Source of the DNA: DATMYQ01 sp035560935
GTDB taxonomy: Bacteria; Bacillota; Negativicutes; Sporomusales; Sporomusaceae
Direction: 5' to 3'
NCBI GenBank assembly: GCA_035560935.1
Contig: DATMYQ010000018.1
Span: forward strand, 1-6,621
Length of the DNA: 6,621 bases
Of this stretch, positions 6,339 to 6,621 are shown piece by piece. Under the pieces are notes generated by a model, which saw nothing but the letters and a program-made list of their open reading frames with translations, did not search any database and had not been told where the DNA came from. Positions within the stretch are counted from its first letter, which is position 1. Each line of letters opens with the position of its first letter. A program made the position numbers and the translations under genes.

Positions 6339-6381
6339 AGTATTTCCCCTCAATTCCCGGCACTGCAGATAGCTTTCGCAT
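6319..6381 (-). CDS. Putative 20-residue leader peptide overlapping the DUF3842 start
   Basis: An ATG at 6381 has an excellent Shine-Dalgarno (CCTAGGAGG, 7 bases before the ATG), only about 34 bases after the predicted transcription start. It opens a 20-codon frame (begins MRKLSAVPG, ends NRRN) that stops at 6319, so it overlaps the GTG start of DUF3842 by 20 bases in another frame. It could be a translated leader that couples translation to DUF3842, or a remnant N-terminus displaced by an indel. The ribosome site is stronger than that of the annotated gene. The peptide resembles nothing I recognise. Confidence 0.4.
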   Translation of the reverse strand: MRKLSAVPGIEGKYCVNRRN

Positions 6382-6421
6382 CTGCCTTCCTCCTAGGTTT
6401 GCCGTAAATTTCATCTTTATA

Positions 6422-6451
6422 ATTATACCATTGATTCCCCGACCATGTCTC
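6422..6451 (-). promoter_or_regulatory. Extended -10 sigma-A promoter of the DUF3842-CooT unit
   Basis: On the minus strand GAGACA (6451-6446) matches the -35 consensus at four of six positions. After an 18-base spacer comes a perfect TATAAT (6427-6422), preceded by TGG, which makes an extended -10 box (TGGTATAAT). The start should be near 6415, leaving a leader of about 34 bases before the short-ORF ATG. The promoter sits directly behind a terminator, as expected for a new transcription unit. Confidence 0.75.
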
Positions 6452-6472
6452 GCAACGCTGCCGGACACAAAT

Positions 6473-6519
6473 AAAAAACCACGGAAGCGGCAGCATTCCC
6501 TATGCACCAACCTCCATGG
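6473..6519 (-). terminator. Intrinsic terminator of the upstream, unseen gene
   Basis: On the minus strand CCATGGAGGT (6519-6510) pairs with GCTTCCGTGG (6488-6479) over ten bases including G-U wobbles. Inside, GGTGCAT pairs with ATGC-T-GCC around AGGGA with one bulge. The 41-base hairpin is followed immediately by TTTTTTATTTG. This is a standard rho-independent terminator ending transcription that enters from the right edge. Confidence 0.8.
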
Positions 6520-6545
6520 TCCATCTCCGTCAAAAGCATGTATTA

Positions 6546-6620
6546 CTATTCCACAGCAACCGTGGAGAATGCATTTTTTGACAACACGCTTATTGCTTCC
6601 TGCAATAAATTCCATTTATA
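6546..6620 (-). CDS. Possible 3' end of an unidentified gene (partial)
   Basis: One minus-strand frame is open from the window edge to a TAG at 6548-6546, giving 24 codons that read as an amphipathic C-terminal helix (begins YKWNLLQEAISVLS, ends VAVE). The stop lies about 27 bases before the terminator hairpin, the spacing expected for the last gene of a unit. The fragment is too short to identify. The support is positional only, and a competing frame is also open here. Confidence 0.3.
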   Translation of the reverse strand, partial: YKWNLLQEAISVLSKNAFSTVAVE

Positions 6621-6621
6621 T

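Noticed and set aside
6319..6615. 98-codon minus-strand ORF beginning MEFIAGSNKR
   Set aside because: It runs through a strong terminator hairpin, a -35/-10 promoter and a separate ribosome binding site with its own ATG. Only its last 20 codons, from the 6381 ATG, are kept as a possible leader peptide.

Overview
All eight recognisable genes lie on the minus strand, so the window is read from its right end to its left. Gene content and signals suggest a Firmicute, most likely an anaerobic Negativicute of the Sporomusaceae type (Sporomusa, Pelosinus and relatives). The evidence is strong GGAGG-type ribosome binding sites, sigma-A promoters, a DUF3842 gene beside a CooT-type nickel-binding protein, a SpoIIE/RsbU-RsbW-STAS set, and a CobA/CobO adenosyltransferase. 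The taxonomic call is inference from family knowledge, not from a marker gene.

Right end (6620-5651): the possible last codons of an unseen gene are followed by a clear intrinsic terminator (6519-6473). An extended -10 promoter (6451-6422) then starts a two-gene unit. It holds a 20-codon leader ORF with a strong ribosome binding site, a DUF3842 protein (GTG start at 6338) and a 68-residue CooT-family nickel-binding protein.

Main operon (5579-65): a near-consensus sigma-A promoter (TTGACG, 17 bases, TATAAT) produces a leader of about 78 bases carrying two hairpins. Six genes follow: a GHKL anti-sigma-type kinase (RsbW/SpoIIAB-like), a STAS antagonist (SpoIIAA-like), a PAS-SpoIIE PP2C phosphatase (RsbU-like), a methyl-accepting chemotaxis protein, a cob(I)yrinic acid a,c-diamide adenosyltransferase (cobO), and an uncharacterised xylose-isomerase-like TIM-barrel protein. 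The unit ends at a large palindrome (65-136) that can serve as the terminator and also resembles a miniature element built from two ISL3-type insertion sequence ends.

How they may work together: the first three proteins form a complete partner-switching circuit. The PAS phosphatase would dephosphorylate the STAS protein, which then sequesters the kinase. No sigma factor is present, so the output must be encoded elsewhere or be a non-sigma target. The neighbouring chemoreceptor raises the possibility of a link to taxis. The two metabolic genes at the end are probably co-transcribed, but any functional connection to the signalling genes is speculative. Several start codons were moved from the longest-ORF position because the Shine-Dalgarno sequences clearly favour internal starts.
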